From the NCBI GenBank assembly GCA_017303575.1, contig JAFLCL010000002.1, forward strand, positions 54,758 through 118,757: a DNA stretch of 64,000 nucleotides, read 5' to 3'. The notes below the pieces were generated by a model. It was not told the origin of the DNA, searched no databases, and was given only the letters and a program-made list of their open reading frames with translations. Of the stretch, positions 25,818 through 34,169 are shown piece after piece; the first letter of the stretch is position 1; every line of letters begins with the position of its first letter. Made by a program: the position numbers and the translations under genes. Source of the DNA: Deltaproteobacteria bacterium (GTDB lineage Bacteria; Myxococcota_A; Polyangia; Polyangiales; Sandaracinaceae).

Positions 25818-27110
25818 ATGAACAATTCTGAAGGTGTCTCGTCTGCGCAGCCGCAGCTCAGTTGGATGACAGGCTGGGCACCCGTGGTCGATGAGAATCT
25901 CGTCGCTCAGCTCAGCACCCCGACAGGGTTCGCCGCGTATCTCAATGAGATCCGCCAGATGGGTCTCTGGGCCCGAGACCCGGGATTTGGGGATCTCAGC
26001 AAGTGGACCGTGCTGTCACAGTCCGACCAGCAGGTCGTCTACCAGGCGAACTCGCAGCTCGGCACGTTCACGATCACAGGCGTCCCCGACGCCAACCCTC
26101 CGCCAGCTAATGCGGCCGTGCGCTTCTCCGCCGCGCCAGACGGACCCACCGGTCTCCCTTACAGATTCGACGTCACGTTCCTCGGCGCGGCGACGAGCGT
26201 CTCACACCTCGTACGCTTCGGCCTCTACGGCAGCTCCGCGGGATTGTTCGCACTTGCCGGCATCGCGGGGGCACTCTGCAAGCTCTTCCCGTCGCTGATG
26301 GGCGGCATCGGCGCCCGAATCTCGGCAGCGTTAGGCAACGCGGTCGCCGATGCTGGCGAAGAGGCGGCAGAGGGCGAGGCCGAGGCTGCTCTGGTCGAAA
26401 GCGGCATCGCCTTCTTCGGCGTCGCTACTGCCGTCGTGGCCGGCGTTGCCGCTGTCGTGGGCATCGCGGCGTTCGTGATCCAGATGCTGGAGAAGGACTT
26501 CCAGTTGTCTGTCCGAATCGTGAACGCAAGCTCTGTCGACTACCTCGTCGTGCCGAACTACTACAACGATGGCGGCGATATCACAGGTGCCGCGAACTCG
26601 ACGGCACTTCTCAACCAGCAGTACCAATTGCCCCCGTCCATCTGCAAGAATCCCGCACTGTGGCCTCTTGCACCGCGTCGACAGGTCTTCACGGCCGGCG
26701 ACCCGGAACAGGCGAGTGAGTACACGCTCAACTTCCAGATCTCCGGACTGGAAGCCGTGGGAAACCTCCTGATGCTGGTGGAGTGTGCGTTCTCCCCAGG
26801 CGCGTCCGGCGCGCCTGGAACTCTCACCCCGACGTCAGACATGACGGGCTGGACCGGCCTGATGATCAACACGCACTACGAGTACAAGACGAAGCCAGCG
26901 CAAGCCGCCCTCTTCGAGGCGGGCAACGACCTTCCTCGGGCGTCGGCTTGGTGGAGTGAGTACTCAAACGTCCCGGCGGCGATGACCGGCACGCGCACCG
27001 GCAAGAGCACAACGCTCTCGTACTCGTTCGCCGAGGGGGATCCGCAGCCAGATCCCGACACCAACGCGATCACATGGAATCTGATGGTTACGATCACGGA
27101 CAATCCGTGA
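25818..27110 (+). CDS. Prophage cargo protein with hydrophobic hairpin, possible membrane-active protein
   Basis: This 430-residue protein is encoded on the strand opposite the late operon, between the HTH gene after the terminase and the portal: a 'moron' position. An N-terminal beta-rich part (to about residue 130) is followed by a Gly/Ala-rich hydrophobic region with two helices (SAGLFALAGIAGALCKLFPS and ATAVVAGVAAVVGIAAFVIQ) separated by an acidic turn, and a beta-rich C-terminal domain beginning FQLSVRIVNASSVDYLVVPN. Helical hairpins of this kind occur in membrane-inserting effectors. I do not recognise the family. The start is the ATG at 25818 with a strong GAGGAGG site. Confidence 0.7.
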   Translation: MNNSEGVSSAQPQLSWMTGWAPVVDENLVAQLSTPTGFAAYLNEIRQMGLWARDPGFGDLSKWTVLSQSDQQVVYQANSQLGTFTITGVPDANPPPANAAVRFSAAPDGPTGLPYRFDVTFLGAATSVSHLVRFGLYGSSAGLFALAGIAGALCKLFPSLMGGIGARISAALGNAVADAGEEAAEGEAEAALVESGIAFFGVATAVVAGVAAVVGIAAFVIQMLEKDFQLSVRIVNASSVDYLVVPNYYNDGGDITGAANSTALLNQQYQLPPSICKNPALWPLAPRRQVFTAGDPEQASEYTLNFQISGLEAVGNLLMLVECAFSPGASGAPGTLTPTSDMTGWTGLMINTHYEYKTKPAQAALFEAGNDLPRASAWWSEYSNVPAAMTGTRTGKSTTLSYSFAEGDPQPDPDTNAITWNLMVTITDNP

Positions 27111-27435
27111 AGTCCCCAGGGCGCCGCACTGAGGCGCCCAAAGAGGATGCGCTCCCCTGGGCGTCGTCGCCGACCGCCCCGCGGTAGGTGGGGCGTCGCC
27201 GCCACCTTGAGGGGAGCGCGCCCCACCACTCGGCCCGAATGCCGAAGTGCCGCTGTAATGCTGACCTGGCGGCACAGGCAGGTCGCGACCGTCCGGAGCA
27301 CCAGAACGACACGGTCGCGTGGCTGACGCCGAGACGTCGAGCAACTTCGATCTGAGTCGACATCTGCACCACCGCGAGTAGGGCGTTCCGTCCACGCGTG
27401 CGCGCTCGTTCCATCGCTGGTGTCGCTGCGATCAT
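27094..27435 (-). CDS. Helix-turn-helix protein downstream of terminase
   Basis: The 113-residue protein contains QIEVARRLGVSHATVSFWCSGRSRP, a clear HTH with the S-x-x-T-V-S recognition-helix pattern, at about residues 28-52. A basic C-terminal tail follows. It starts with an ATGA overlap of the terminase stop, so it is translated from the late operon. The arrangement recalls the second HTH in the small terminase (29180), so it may be a terminase-associated DNA-binding protein or late regulator rather than a classical repressor. Confidence 0.65.
   Translation of the reverse strand: MIAATPAMERARTRGRNALLAVVQMSTQIEVARRLGVSHATVSFWCSGRSRPACAARSALQRHFGIRAEWWGALPSRWRRRPTYRGAVGDDAQGSASSLGASVRRPGDFTDCP
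27119..27139 (+). other. Hairpin downstream of the cargo gene
   Basis: GGGCGCC and GGCGCCC form a 7-bp GC-only stem with a 7-base loop, 8 bp after the stop of the plus-strand cargo gene. There is no T-tract, so intrinsic termination is uncertain. The hairpin lies inside the 3' coding part of the convergent HTH gene. Confidence 0.3.
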
Positions 27436-29183
27436 CGGTGCCTGCCTCTCTGCTCGGCCATCGCTCTGTGCGCGTCGCGCGATCGTCCTGACGTACTTTC
27501 CTCGTGGGTCGAAAAGCCCTCCCAGCCGCCAGCGGGAGTGCGTGCTGCGGCGAGAGCTCGACGATCACGCTCGACAACGGCCTGCGCACCGGGTGGCAGC
27601 TGACCGCCGGGCTCGAGCCGCAGCGCCATCGAGTCCCAGCAGGACAGCATCGCGGCGTCCATGCGGTCGGGCGAGCGCTCCAGGATTCGACGCATCTCTT
27701 CCTTCGGCGTCGCCTTCAGTCGCTGATCGACCTGCTCAGTCCATTGGACGGTGTTCAGCTCCTTCGCGAGCTTGTCGTCGTCGGGGATCGACCCGGTGCG
27801 CATCCAGCGCTCGAAGTTTGCGATGACCTCGTCACGCACGCGCGGGTACGCCTGGGGCATGCGCTCAGCGGGCAGAGACGGCTTCACGGGGATGTACTCG
27901 AACGGCTTGCGCTGCCCGAGGCGGAACCGGTCCAGGTACTCGATGATTCGCGAGTGCACGACCGAGCCGATCGACCCTTCGCGATCGACGACGACGACGG
28001 GCACTTCGCGCTCGCGTCGATCGCTCTCCACGATACGGATGATCTCCGCGAGGATTGCGTCCTCATCCATCCCGCGCTGAGTGTCGATCCGGAGGATCTT
28101 CGTGCCGCGACGACGCGCGAACCCCGTCTCGTCACCGAGACCCGACACACCCGCCGGATCGACACCGATGTACAGCCGACCCTCGCCCGGATCATCGTGC
28201 CAGCGAGCGACAGCCTCGGCGATCGCGTGAACCGAGAACGCCGCGCCATCCTCCCCCAGCGCGTACTGACCCTTCACGTGCACGAGGTAGAGCGGTGAGT
28301 CCTCTCCCCACAGCTCCTTGTACTCGTCGATCTTCGCCTGGGTCGCTAGGTGACCGAAGCGCTCACCGTTTCGATCGCGTGCCTGGGCGGCCTCCTCCGA
28401 AGACAGTTGAACGCGGTGGTAGGCCTTGCCGCGCTTCTCGTTGTTGAAGACTTCGAAGAATCGCCCGCGGTTCTTCGTCGGATTGCCGAGGTAGAGCACC
28501 TTCAGCCCGCCGCCGAGGCCGTTGCCCTCGATCGCATCGAAGATCGCGTCGTCCACGCCCGCGCTCTCGTCGACCACCCAGAGCTGCGGACCCGAGTACC
28601 CCGAGACGGCTTCGATCGTCTTGCTCGTGATGGAGACGATGCAGCGACCATCGTCTGTCCCGCGCAGCCCGGTCGTCGCACGTGGCGAGAGTTCTCCATC
28701 GAGCTCGGCGGAGTGAGGACACGGACGGGGTCCGTCGGGATCAGCGAGGCGACAGTCCAGGCACCGCCCGCTCTTCTTGTGCAGGACGCTGATCTCGGGC
28801 CACAGGATCTTTTCGACCTGTGGGCCACGGGGCATGTGTAGGAAGACGCGACCGCCCTCGACTGCCGAGTAGAACCAGAGCGAGGCAGCTGCAGCGATGC
28901 GTGACTTGCCGGTCTTGCGCCCCGACGCCACGGCCACCTGGCCGACGTCACGGAGCGCGTTGAGGATCTCGACCTGGCGCGACCAGGGTTCGAAGCCGAG
29001 CACTTCTTCGGCGAAGCGCACCGGCTCCCGCGCATACCGCTCCGAGGGCCACCGCATGATGCGCGACTCCGCGAGCAGCTCGTCGAGCATCACGGAGAGG
29101 TCGCTCGCCATCGTTCGACGCCGATCGGGTACCGAAGGACGTGCGACGAGCCGCGCGAAACGCTCGGGGCCAGGAAGCGTCAA
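27432..29183 (-). CDS. Terminase large subunit
   Basis: This is the ATP-dependent DNA packaging motor and nuclease. Visible motifs: Walker A-like GRKTGKS (about residues 88-94), Walker B with acidic pair in LWVVDESAG, coupling motif region VLYLGNPTKNRGRF, and nuclease Asp in YIGVDPAGVSG followed by VVVVDREG. The start is taken as a TTG at 29181-29183 with GGAGG upstream and a 4-nt overlap with the small-subunit stop; an ATG at 29111 is the alternative and would leave a 68-bp gap. The C-terminus is Arg/Ala-rich. Confidence 0.93.
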   Translation of the reverse strand: MTLPGPERFARLVARPSVPDRRRTMASDLSVMLDELLAESRIMRWPSERYAREPVRFAEEVLGFEPWSRQVEILNALRDVGQVAVASGRKTGKSRIAAAASLWFYSAVEGGRVFLHMPRGPQVEKILWPEISVLHKKSGRCLDCRLADPDGPRPCPHSAELDGELSPRATTGLRGTDDGRCIVSITSKTIEAVSGYSGPQLWVVDESAGVDDAIFDAIEGNGLGGGLKVLYLGNPTKNRGRFFEVFNNEKRGKAYHRVQLSSEEAAQARDRNGERFGHLATQAKIDEYKELWGEDSPLYLVHVKGQYALGEDGAAFSVHAIAEAVARWHDDPGEGRLYIGVDPAGVSGLGDETGFARRRGTKILRIDTQRGMDEDAILAEIIRIVESDRREREVPVVVVDREGSIGSVVHSRIIEYLDRFRLGQRKPFEYIPVKPSLPAERMPQAYPRVRDEVIANFERWMRTGSIPDDDKLAKELNTVQWTEQVDQRLKATPKEEMRRILERSPDRMDAAMLSCWDSMALRLEPGGQLPPGAQAVVERDRRALAAARTPAGGWEGFSTHEESTSGRSRDAHRAMAEQRGRHR

Positions 29184-29758
29184 GACGCCTCCGCGGCCTC
29201 GGTCGACGCCGATGCGTCGTCCCATGCGGCCAGGGCCGAGAGCGCCGCAGCGACGTCCGCCAGTGCAGCCGGGTGCTTCGCAAGGGTCGTGCGCAACGCC
29301 TCGCGGATCCGTCGCCACGCCGGATGCGCACGAACGATCGCGTCCTCGGTCATCCGCTCGTCGCGTTCGAGTTGCGCCTTGAGTCGAAGGAGGCGGATGC
29401 GCTCGTCTACCCGCTTCGAGCGCTCGCGCTCGATCAGCCCGCCCGAAGCGACTCGGAGGGCCGCGAGCATCACGTCAATCTCCTCGATCGCCGTCTTGGG
29501 TGTTGGTGCGGGTGGCAGCGGCGCGGGCTGTTCGGCTCCGGGCACACGAGTCCACGCGTCGAGCGGGATACCGAGAGCATCCCGCAGCAGACGTGCGGAC
29601 TCGGCCGCGGGTCGGACACGCCCAGAGCGCCAGGTGTCGATTCGCTGCGGAGGCACGCCGACGAGACCAGCGATCGCTGCAGGCGTCTCTTCACGCGCGA
29701 GCAGCAAGCGCTGACCCTCGTTCTGGATCGTGATCTCGTGGATACGCCTACGCGTCAT
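29180..29758 (-). CDS. Putative terminase small subunit (HTH protein)
   Basis: The 192-residue protein has an N-terminal HTH (ETPAAIAGLVGVPPQRIDTW, about residues 24-43), a Pro-rich linker, and a helical C-terminal half with KRVDERIRLLRLKAQLERDE that can form an oligomerisation coiled coil. This build and the position directly before the large terminase fit the DNA-recognising small subunit. It is the first gene of the minus-strand late operon; the divergent gene starts at 29894, leaving about 135 bp for promoters. Confidence 0.75.
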   Translation of the reverse strand: MTRRRIHEITIQNEGQRLLLAREETPAAIAGLVGVPPQRIDTWRSGRVRPAAESARLLRDALGIPLDAWTRVPGAEQPAPLPPAPTPKTAIEEIDVMLAALRVASGGLIERERSKRVDERIRLLRLKAQLERDERMTEDAIVRAHPAWRRIREALRTTLAKHPAALADVAAALSALAAWDDASASTEAAEAS

Positions 29759-29893
29759 GGTGTAATCCGTCGTTCTCGATCATGACGAACTCGCCCGCAC
29801 GCGAATGAGGCGCTCCGCGGCCATCGGGACCTCACAGACTGTTGGAAGGGGTACCATCCCGCGCTGGATGGTTCGTGAACCGAAAGGGTGCCC

Positions 29894-30661
29894 ATGCTGA
29901 CCAACGAGGAACTCGACCGGCTGGCAACGACCTTCGTTCAGCGGGCGCAGGACTATCTTGCGGGTCTTGACGATGTCGGACCGACCATCCGAACGCTGTC
30001 GGAGGATGCGTATGGCCAGCCACTGCAGATCGCCCGCATCGGCGCGCTCTCCGGACTCGTCCATCTGATCTCGGCGCCGCCACCCATCAAGGTCCAGAGA
30101 AGCGCTTCTATCGGCCAGCGCTTGCTGCTCATCGGGGGGTTCGCTCAGGGCGTTGCGGTCACGGAGCGGCTCATCTCCGAAGGGCAGTACCTGAAGGCGA
30201 CGGCAGCCCTCAAGCAGGACTACGAGTTTGTGGCCGCGCTGGGCACAACCGTCCGTGGAACCAGCAAGCGCGGGAAGCCCCCGCACGCGAAGGGTGTCCC
30301 CTCTGGCGCGAGTTGGATCTACGGCAAGCTCAATGAGATCGCGCATCCATCGAAGATGGAAGTCCTGGCAGCGGTTCTCGAAACGTGGGATGCGGGTGGC
30401 GTGCGCGGGCTGAGCCCCGTCCCCGAGTTCAAGCGAGACACTGCGGTCGCACTCTACGAAGTTCATGTCTTCCTTCTGCTCGCCGTTCTCGTCGCGACGA
30501 TCAACCTGTTCCGTGAGACGCACCCCGACGACCACGAGCTGTTGGCCGAGGCACGCCTGGCCAAGTCGTTTGCCGAGAAGCACGCCAAGCTCGCGGGTTT
30601 CGTCACGCCGCCACCGGTGCAGGATTCTCCGCGTCGCGCACCACGGCCCGCTCGTGAATGA
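29894..30661 (+). CDS. Hypothetical helical protein, possibly HEPN-like
   Basis: The 255-residue protein is mostly helical: LTNEELDRLATTFVQRAQDY, RLISEGQYLKATAALKQDYE, ASWIYGKLNEIAHPSKMEVL and a hydrophobic helix EVHVFLLLAVLVATINLF. The combination of a long helical bundle with a conserved-looking N-E-I-A-H-P turn is reminiscent of HEPN/DUF5677-type proteins, but the catalytic R-x4-6-H pattern is not clear. The ATG at 29894 is preferred, with GAAAGG upstream; GTG at 29888 is possible. It is a prophage cargo gene divergent from the terminase operon. Confidence 0.6.
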   Translation: MLTNEELDRLATTFVQRAQDYLAGLDDVGPTIRTLSEDAYGQPLQIARIGALSGLVHLISAPPPIKVQRSASIGQRLLLIGGFAQGVAVTERLISEGQYLKATAALKQDYEFVAALGTTVRGTSKRGKPPHAKGVPSGASWIYGKLNEIAHPSKMEVLAAVLETWDAGGVRGLSPVPEFKRDTAVALYEVHVFLLLAVLVATINLFRETHPDDHELLAEARLAKSFAEKHAKLAGFVTPPPVQDSPRRAPRPARE

Positions 30662-30897
30662 AGAACACCGCGCCTTCCTCGCAGCACCACCAGAGCTCGT
30701 GAGTCTCGACGAGACGCCGCGACGCCAGTGCTGTGAGTCACGCTTTCCAGCTCCGCGCGCCATCGTCTCGTCGGTGTCCCATCCCCAGCGAATCAGATGC
30801 GTGTAGCGAGAGACGCCGGACCGATCAGGGAGACCGGACTGGTACGTCCATCGCCTCTCTGACGACGAACCCGCGAACGGCAATGACCTCTGCGCGT
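30662..30897. other. Intergenic region with no visible gene
   Basis: This stretch lies between two convergent genes. The open frames across it are Arg-rich or begin inside neighbours and I see no coding character, no obvious T-tailed hairpin and no repeat. Confidence 0.5.
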
Positions 30898-31092
30898 TCA
30901 CGACCAGACTCCCGGGACTCGCTCGGCCGCGACCCATCGCGGTTCGGGCTCGCCGTCGATCGCAACGAGCACGAGGACGTACGTGATGATCCCGCTCGGC
31001 CCCGGCTTCACGCGGAGCGAATGCCGGCGGCTACGAATGACCGTGCCGGACACACGCCCGCGGTCGAGCTCGATGTCGACGGCCACCGTCAT
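30898..31092 (-). CDS. Small hypothetical phage protein
   Basis: This 64-residue strand-rich protein (starts MTVAVDIELDRGRVSGTVIR, later GIITYVLVLVAIDGEPEPRW) is probably a small single-domain phage protein. Its ATG overlaps the stop of the upstream gene as ATGA, so the genes from 32461 down to 30898 form one operon. Function unknown. Confidence 0.6.
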   Translation of the reverse strand: MTVAVDIELDRGRVSGTVIRSRRHSLRVKPGPSGIITYVLVLVAIDGEPEPRWVAAERVPGVWS

Positions 31093-31508
31093 GACTCCCC
31101 CAAGAGGTACGGCGCTCGCTCCACGGCGTCGGCCCCGCAGCTGCATCGACAATCGGGCGGAGTCATATGCGAGCAGTCGTCCGTGTGCTCGACCCGCGAC
31201 GAGATCGGCTGACCGAACACGCACGTCTCACGCAGCCTGAACACCGTGCCGCGAAGCCAGCCGATGAAGTCGGCCTCGTCGGCTGGCCCCAGGAACGAGT
31301 CGGGCCTGCCCGCTCGATCTCGCCCCGAGGGGTTGATGCGGAGTCCGCGGAGCTGAGCCCAGTCGCCCCACCGGCGATTCATCCAGACGATGAACCCCGC
31401 CATCTTCCCGCCCGGCCAGGTTTCGGCGTCGACATCGAGCATCGACGCCGGGTGATACCCATGCGCGGCCGAGTAGCAGAGCCAGTGGGGGTTCCAGAGG
31501 TCCGCCAC
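31089..31508 (-). CDS. Hypothetical phage protein with Cys/His-rich C-terminus
   Basis: The 139-residue protein begins MADLWNPHWLCYSAAHGYHP and contains RLRGTVFRLRETCVFG-like and HTDDCSHMTPPDCRCSCGAD segments. The C-terminal four Cys plus His residues suggest a small metal-binding knuckle. A 3-nt gap separates it from the methyltransferase gene. Unknown role in the early/regulatory operon of the right arm. Confidence 0.6.
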   Translation of the reverse strand: MADLWNPHWLCYSAAHGYHPASMLDVDAETWPGGKMAGFIVWMNRRWGDWAQLRGLRINPSGRDRAGRPDSFLGPADEADFIGWLRGTVFRLRETCVFGQPISSRVEHTDDCSHMTPPDCRCSCGADAVERAPYLLGES

Positions 31509-31511
31509 GAG

Positions 31512-32276
31512 CTACTCCCCGACGAGCATCACGAGACACGTGCGCACGCCCGTGCCGGATGCCTTGAACGAGCCATCGGGCAACGACTCGATCGTGCCTC
31601 GCTCCTCGGCCCACTGCCGGAACTCGCGATGCCGGCGGTCCGAGCGGAACTCGATGCTCGACGGCATGATCGCGCCGAGTCGTCCGCCCGGCCGGAGCAT
31701 CGAGTACGCGTGACGGACATGATCGAGGTGGTCGCCGAGCCCTGACTTCAGAAACGGCGGGTTCAGCGCGACGCAGGCGACCGGCTGCGCAAGCTCGACA
31801 CACATGAAGTCGTCAGCGCCGCTCACAGTGAGACGCGGCTCCACGGCCGCGAGATCGATCAGCTGCTGCCGACGCTTCGCGTCGCGCTCGACGGCCACCA
31901 CGACCGCACCGGCAGCGAGTAGCGGCCGAACCAGCGCGCCGTCTCCCGCGCTCGGTTCGAGCACGAGGTCGCCCGGCTCCACGCGAAGCTCGTCCACGAG
32001 GCGCTCCGCGACAGGCGGCGGTGTCGGAAAGAACCCGAGGTCCTTCGATGTCGTGATCACGCCGGTCGTGATCGCGAGATCGATCAGCGTCGCGACGTCG
32101 ATGTCCGGAGAGAAGAGGTGTGCCCGCGCCTTTCGGGACCACGTCCCACCAAGAGCCTCCAACACGTCGTTCGTGCGCGTGTAGAGCTTCCGGTCGAGTG
32201 ATCCCTGGAGAACGACGCGGTCACCGAGCACCTCAGCGCGACCAAGAACGTCGAGCACATCGCGTCCGAGTTGCAT
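31512..32276 (-). CDS. DNA adenine-type methyltransferase
   Basis: The 254-residue protein has SAM-binding motif I LEPSAGDGAL (about residues 106-115) and catalytic motif IV NPPF (residues 172-175), with FFPTPPPVAERL as motif X, in the order typical of gamma-class N6-adenine methyltransferases. No restriction partner is adjacent, so it is an orphan methyltransferase that could protect phage DNA from host restriction. The N-terminal ~80 residues resemble phage-type extensions. Its start overlaps the upstream small gene stop by one base. Confidence 0.88.
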   Translation of the reverse strand: MQLGRDVLDVLGRAEVLGDRVVLQGSLDRKLYTRTNDVLEALGGTWSRKARAHLFSPDIDVATLIDLAITTGVITTSKDLGFFPTPPPVAERLVDELRVEPGDLVLEPSAGDGALVRPLLAAGAVVVAVERDAKRRQQLIDLAAVEPRLTVSGADDFMCVELAQPVACVALNPPFLKSGLGDHLDHVRHAYSMLRPGGRLGAIMPSSIEFRSDRRHREFRQWAEERGTIESLPDGSFKASGTGVRTCLVMLVGE

Positions 32277-32461
32277 CAGCGGCCCCCCCAGATCGCGCGA
32301 AGGTCCCGGCGGAACTGACCGAGGCCCTCAACGACGACGCGACGATAGGAGTCGAGAGCCGCATGGAGTCGACGGGCCGCCTCCTCGCTCTCAACTCTCA
32401 CGCAATCGATTGCACGCGATTCCGTAGTGGTCGATTTGATCGCACTCTTTCCGCTGCCCAT
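32276..32461 (-). CDS. Small hypothetical protein upstream of methyltransferase
   Basis: This 61-residue protein (starts MGSGKSAIKSTTTESRAIDC) is basic and helical in its second half (EEAARRLHAALDSYRRVVVE). It contains the third copy of the GCAATCGATTGC palindrome in its coding sequence. Its end touches the methyltransferase start. The start could also be the upstream ATG at 32497. Function unknown; likely first gene of this minus-strand operon. Confidence 0.5.
   Translation of the reverse strand: MGSGKSAIKSTTTESRAIDCVRVESEEAARRLHAALDSYRRVVVEGLGQFRRDLRAIWGGR
32402..32413. promoter_or_regulatory. Palindrome GCAATCGATTGC, copy 3
   Basis: This is an exact copy of the 12-bp palindrome also seen at 4187 and 25626. 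It lies about 60 bp inside the short gene 32276-32461 and about 150 bp before the plus-strand HNH gene. If that gene start is wrong, the site would lie in a divergent promoter region. Confidence 0.5.
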
Positions 32462-32563
32462 CAGTCGTGTAGTGAAGAAGTGCTCGGTGCGCGTCAACGG
32501 TTTTCGCGTCGCTCACGCGATCGAGTGCGTCCGTTGCCCTCCTTGGCGTGTCATAGATTGCGA

Positions 32564-33079
32564 ATGACGACCCGCATGCCTCAGGCCACCGTCCTCGAAC
32601 GCGTCCGAGCCCGTCTTTCCACCGTCCAGCCGTCCGCCGAAGGTTGTCTCGATTGGCCGGGGGCGAAGACACGGAAGGGCTACGGCACCGTCGGATGGAC
32701 CGACGCCAGCGGTGCGAAGCACCAAGTCTACGTTCATAGACTCATCGTCGAAGTGCATCATGGTGCTGTGCCGTCCGACGTGGACGTCCGCCACGCATGC
32801 GATCGGCCATCTTGTTGCGCGATCGAACACTTGAGCGTCGGATCGCGCCACGAAAACATGCGCGACGCTGTCGTGCGTGGGCGCACGCAACGAGGTGCGC
32901 GCCATCACGGAGCCAAGCTCGATGAGGCACAGGTCCGCGAGATCGTCCGCCGCGTCCGCACCGGAGAGAAGCGAGCGGACCTTGCCCGCGAGTTCAGCGT
33001 CGCTTCTTCGCAGATCACGGCCATTCTTTCCGGTCGCACATGGGCGCATGTGACCGGCATCCTCCGGCGCGACCTGTGA
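32564..33079 (+). CDS. HNH endonuclease with C-terminal HTH
   Basis: The 171-residue protein has an HNH core: YVHRLIVEVHHGAVP, then VRHACDRPSCCAIEHLSVGS followed by RHEN, with the conserved His, a Cys pair for zinc and a final Asn at about residues 57-98. The C-terminal segment KLDEAQVREIVRRVRTGEKR plus ADLAREFSVASSQITAIL is a recombinase-type HTH. This domain pair is common in free-standing phage homing endonucleases. The start is the ATG at 32564; ATG at 32576 is possible. It is divergent from the methyltransferase operon. Confidence 0.88.
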   Translation: MTTRMPQATVLERVRARLSTVQPSAEGCLDWPGAKTRKGYGTVGWTDASGAKHQVYVHRLIVEVHHGAVPSDVDVRHACDRPSCCAIEHLSVGSRHENMRDAVVRGRTQRGARHHGAKLDEAQVREIVRRVRTGEKRADLAREFSVASSQITAILSGRTWAHVTGILRRDL

Positions 33080-33119
33080 CCCTTGCGCGGGCGGGTGGAG
33101 TTGCGCGACGGTCACCCCC

Positions 33120-33983
33120 ATGCCCGAACGTCGAGACGCTCCAGCCCCCAGCACGTCGACCATCAGCGTTGCCAAGGCTCGTGAACTGCTCGCTCGTCAG
33201 CTCGAAAGAGGAGAGGTGCTCGCGCAGCAGCTGCTTTACGAAGACGTCGACGAGTGGATACAGACGACGAGGTCGGTGATCTGCGCGGTATTCGGCGACC
33301 CGTCGGACGCGACATCGCGTTTTGACGCCGCAAGGGCGGGGTTCGCGATGTTCAATCCAACCCAGCGCCAACGGGAGCTTGCGCAACAGAACAGGCACCG
33401 GTTCCGCCTCACCGTCGTGAAGAGCTGTCTCGATCAGCTCGAAATGGGTCTTGTCGGTGAATCTCCAGCTGTCCCGGACGCGAACGTCGCGCGCCAGCTC
33501 GACGAGGTCGTGCACCGGCTTGGGTTTCTCGACGACGAGGCGTTGCACCGCATTGTTGTCCGCGACCTTGCCGAGCTGGCAGGGGCCACGGCGAGCGGTC
33601 TGCACAAGTCGGCGCTTCTTCTGTGCGGTTCCGTTCTGGAGGCAGTCCTTGTCGACGTCCTCGATCGCAACCGTGCTGTGGCCACTACCTACATGGGCCG
33701 GAAGAAGTTTCCAGATGATGCGAGCCTGCCGAAGCTCATCGAGATCGCGGGGGACGCGAGCCTCCTTCCCGACGGTCGGCACCTCCTGTCCGAGACGGCG
33801 ATCGGCCTCGCGAGGACCATCACCGATCATCGGGACCTCATTCATCCCAACGCTGAGACTCGGGCCCGGATCCGAATCGATGCACAGACGACGCAAGCGA
33901 TGATCACCTTGCTCGGCCTCGTCGTTCGTGACCTCTCAGAGGCCGACGGCAGGGGCGACATCAAGGCTTACGCGGACAAGTGA
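33120..33983 (+). CDS. Helical protein with HEPN/DUF4145-like C-terminal motif
   Basis: The 287-residue protein is helical throughout. Near the end it has TDHRDLIHPNAETRARI, similar to the RNxxHP-type motif at the C-terminus of many HEPN and DUF4145-like proteins from defence and toxin loci, following KSALLLCGSVLEAVLVDVLD (the helix that carries ERxxx in such families). N-terminal half: AKARELLARQLERGEVLAQQ and a region with RFDAARAGFAMF. A ribonuclease or abortive-infection role is possible but unproven. It follows the HNH gene at 40 bp on the same strand. Confidence 0.6.
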   Translation: MPERRDAPAPSTSTISVAKARELLARQLERGEVLAQQLLYEDVDEWIQTTRSVICAVFGDPSDATSRFDAARAGFAMFNPTQRQRELAQQNRHRFRLTVVKSCLDQLEMGLVGESPAVPDANVARQLDEVVHRLGFLDDEALHRIVVRDLAELAGATASGLHKSALLLCGSVLEAVLVDVLDRNRAVATTYMGRKKFPDDASLPKLIEIAGDASLLPDGRHLLSETAIGLARTITDHRDLIHPNAETRARIRIDAQTTQAMITLLGLVVRDLSEADGRGDIKAYADK

Positions 33984-34169
33984 TGCGATCGTCGCCAGTC
34001 GCACCGGACTCTTGACGAACTAGGTCATTGCATATTGACTGCCGCCCTCCGCTGGGCGCCATCCTGCACGAGCGCACACCGCTCCGTCGCGATCGGACTC
34101 CACTCCGGTCGTTTCGGATGCCCTTGTCGGGGCTGCGGGGTGCCGCGTTGGCGTTCGAGGCGCCGCGGC

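Noticed and set aside
30733..31212. 159-codon plus-strand frame
   Set aside because: Antisense to two small minus-strand genes with coupled starts; Arg/Ser/Asp-rich with no domain pattern.
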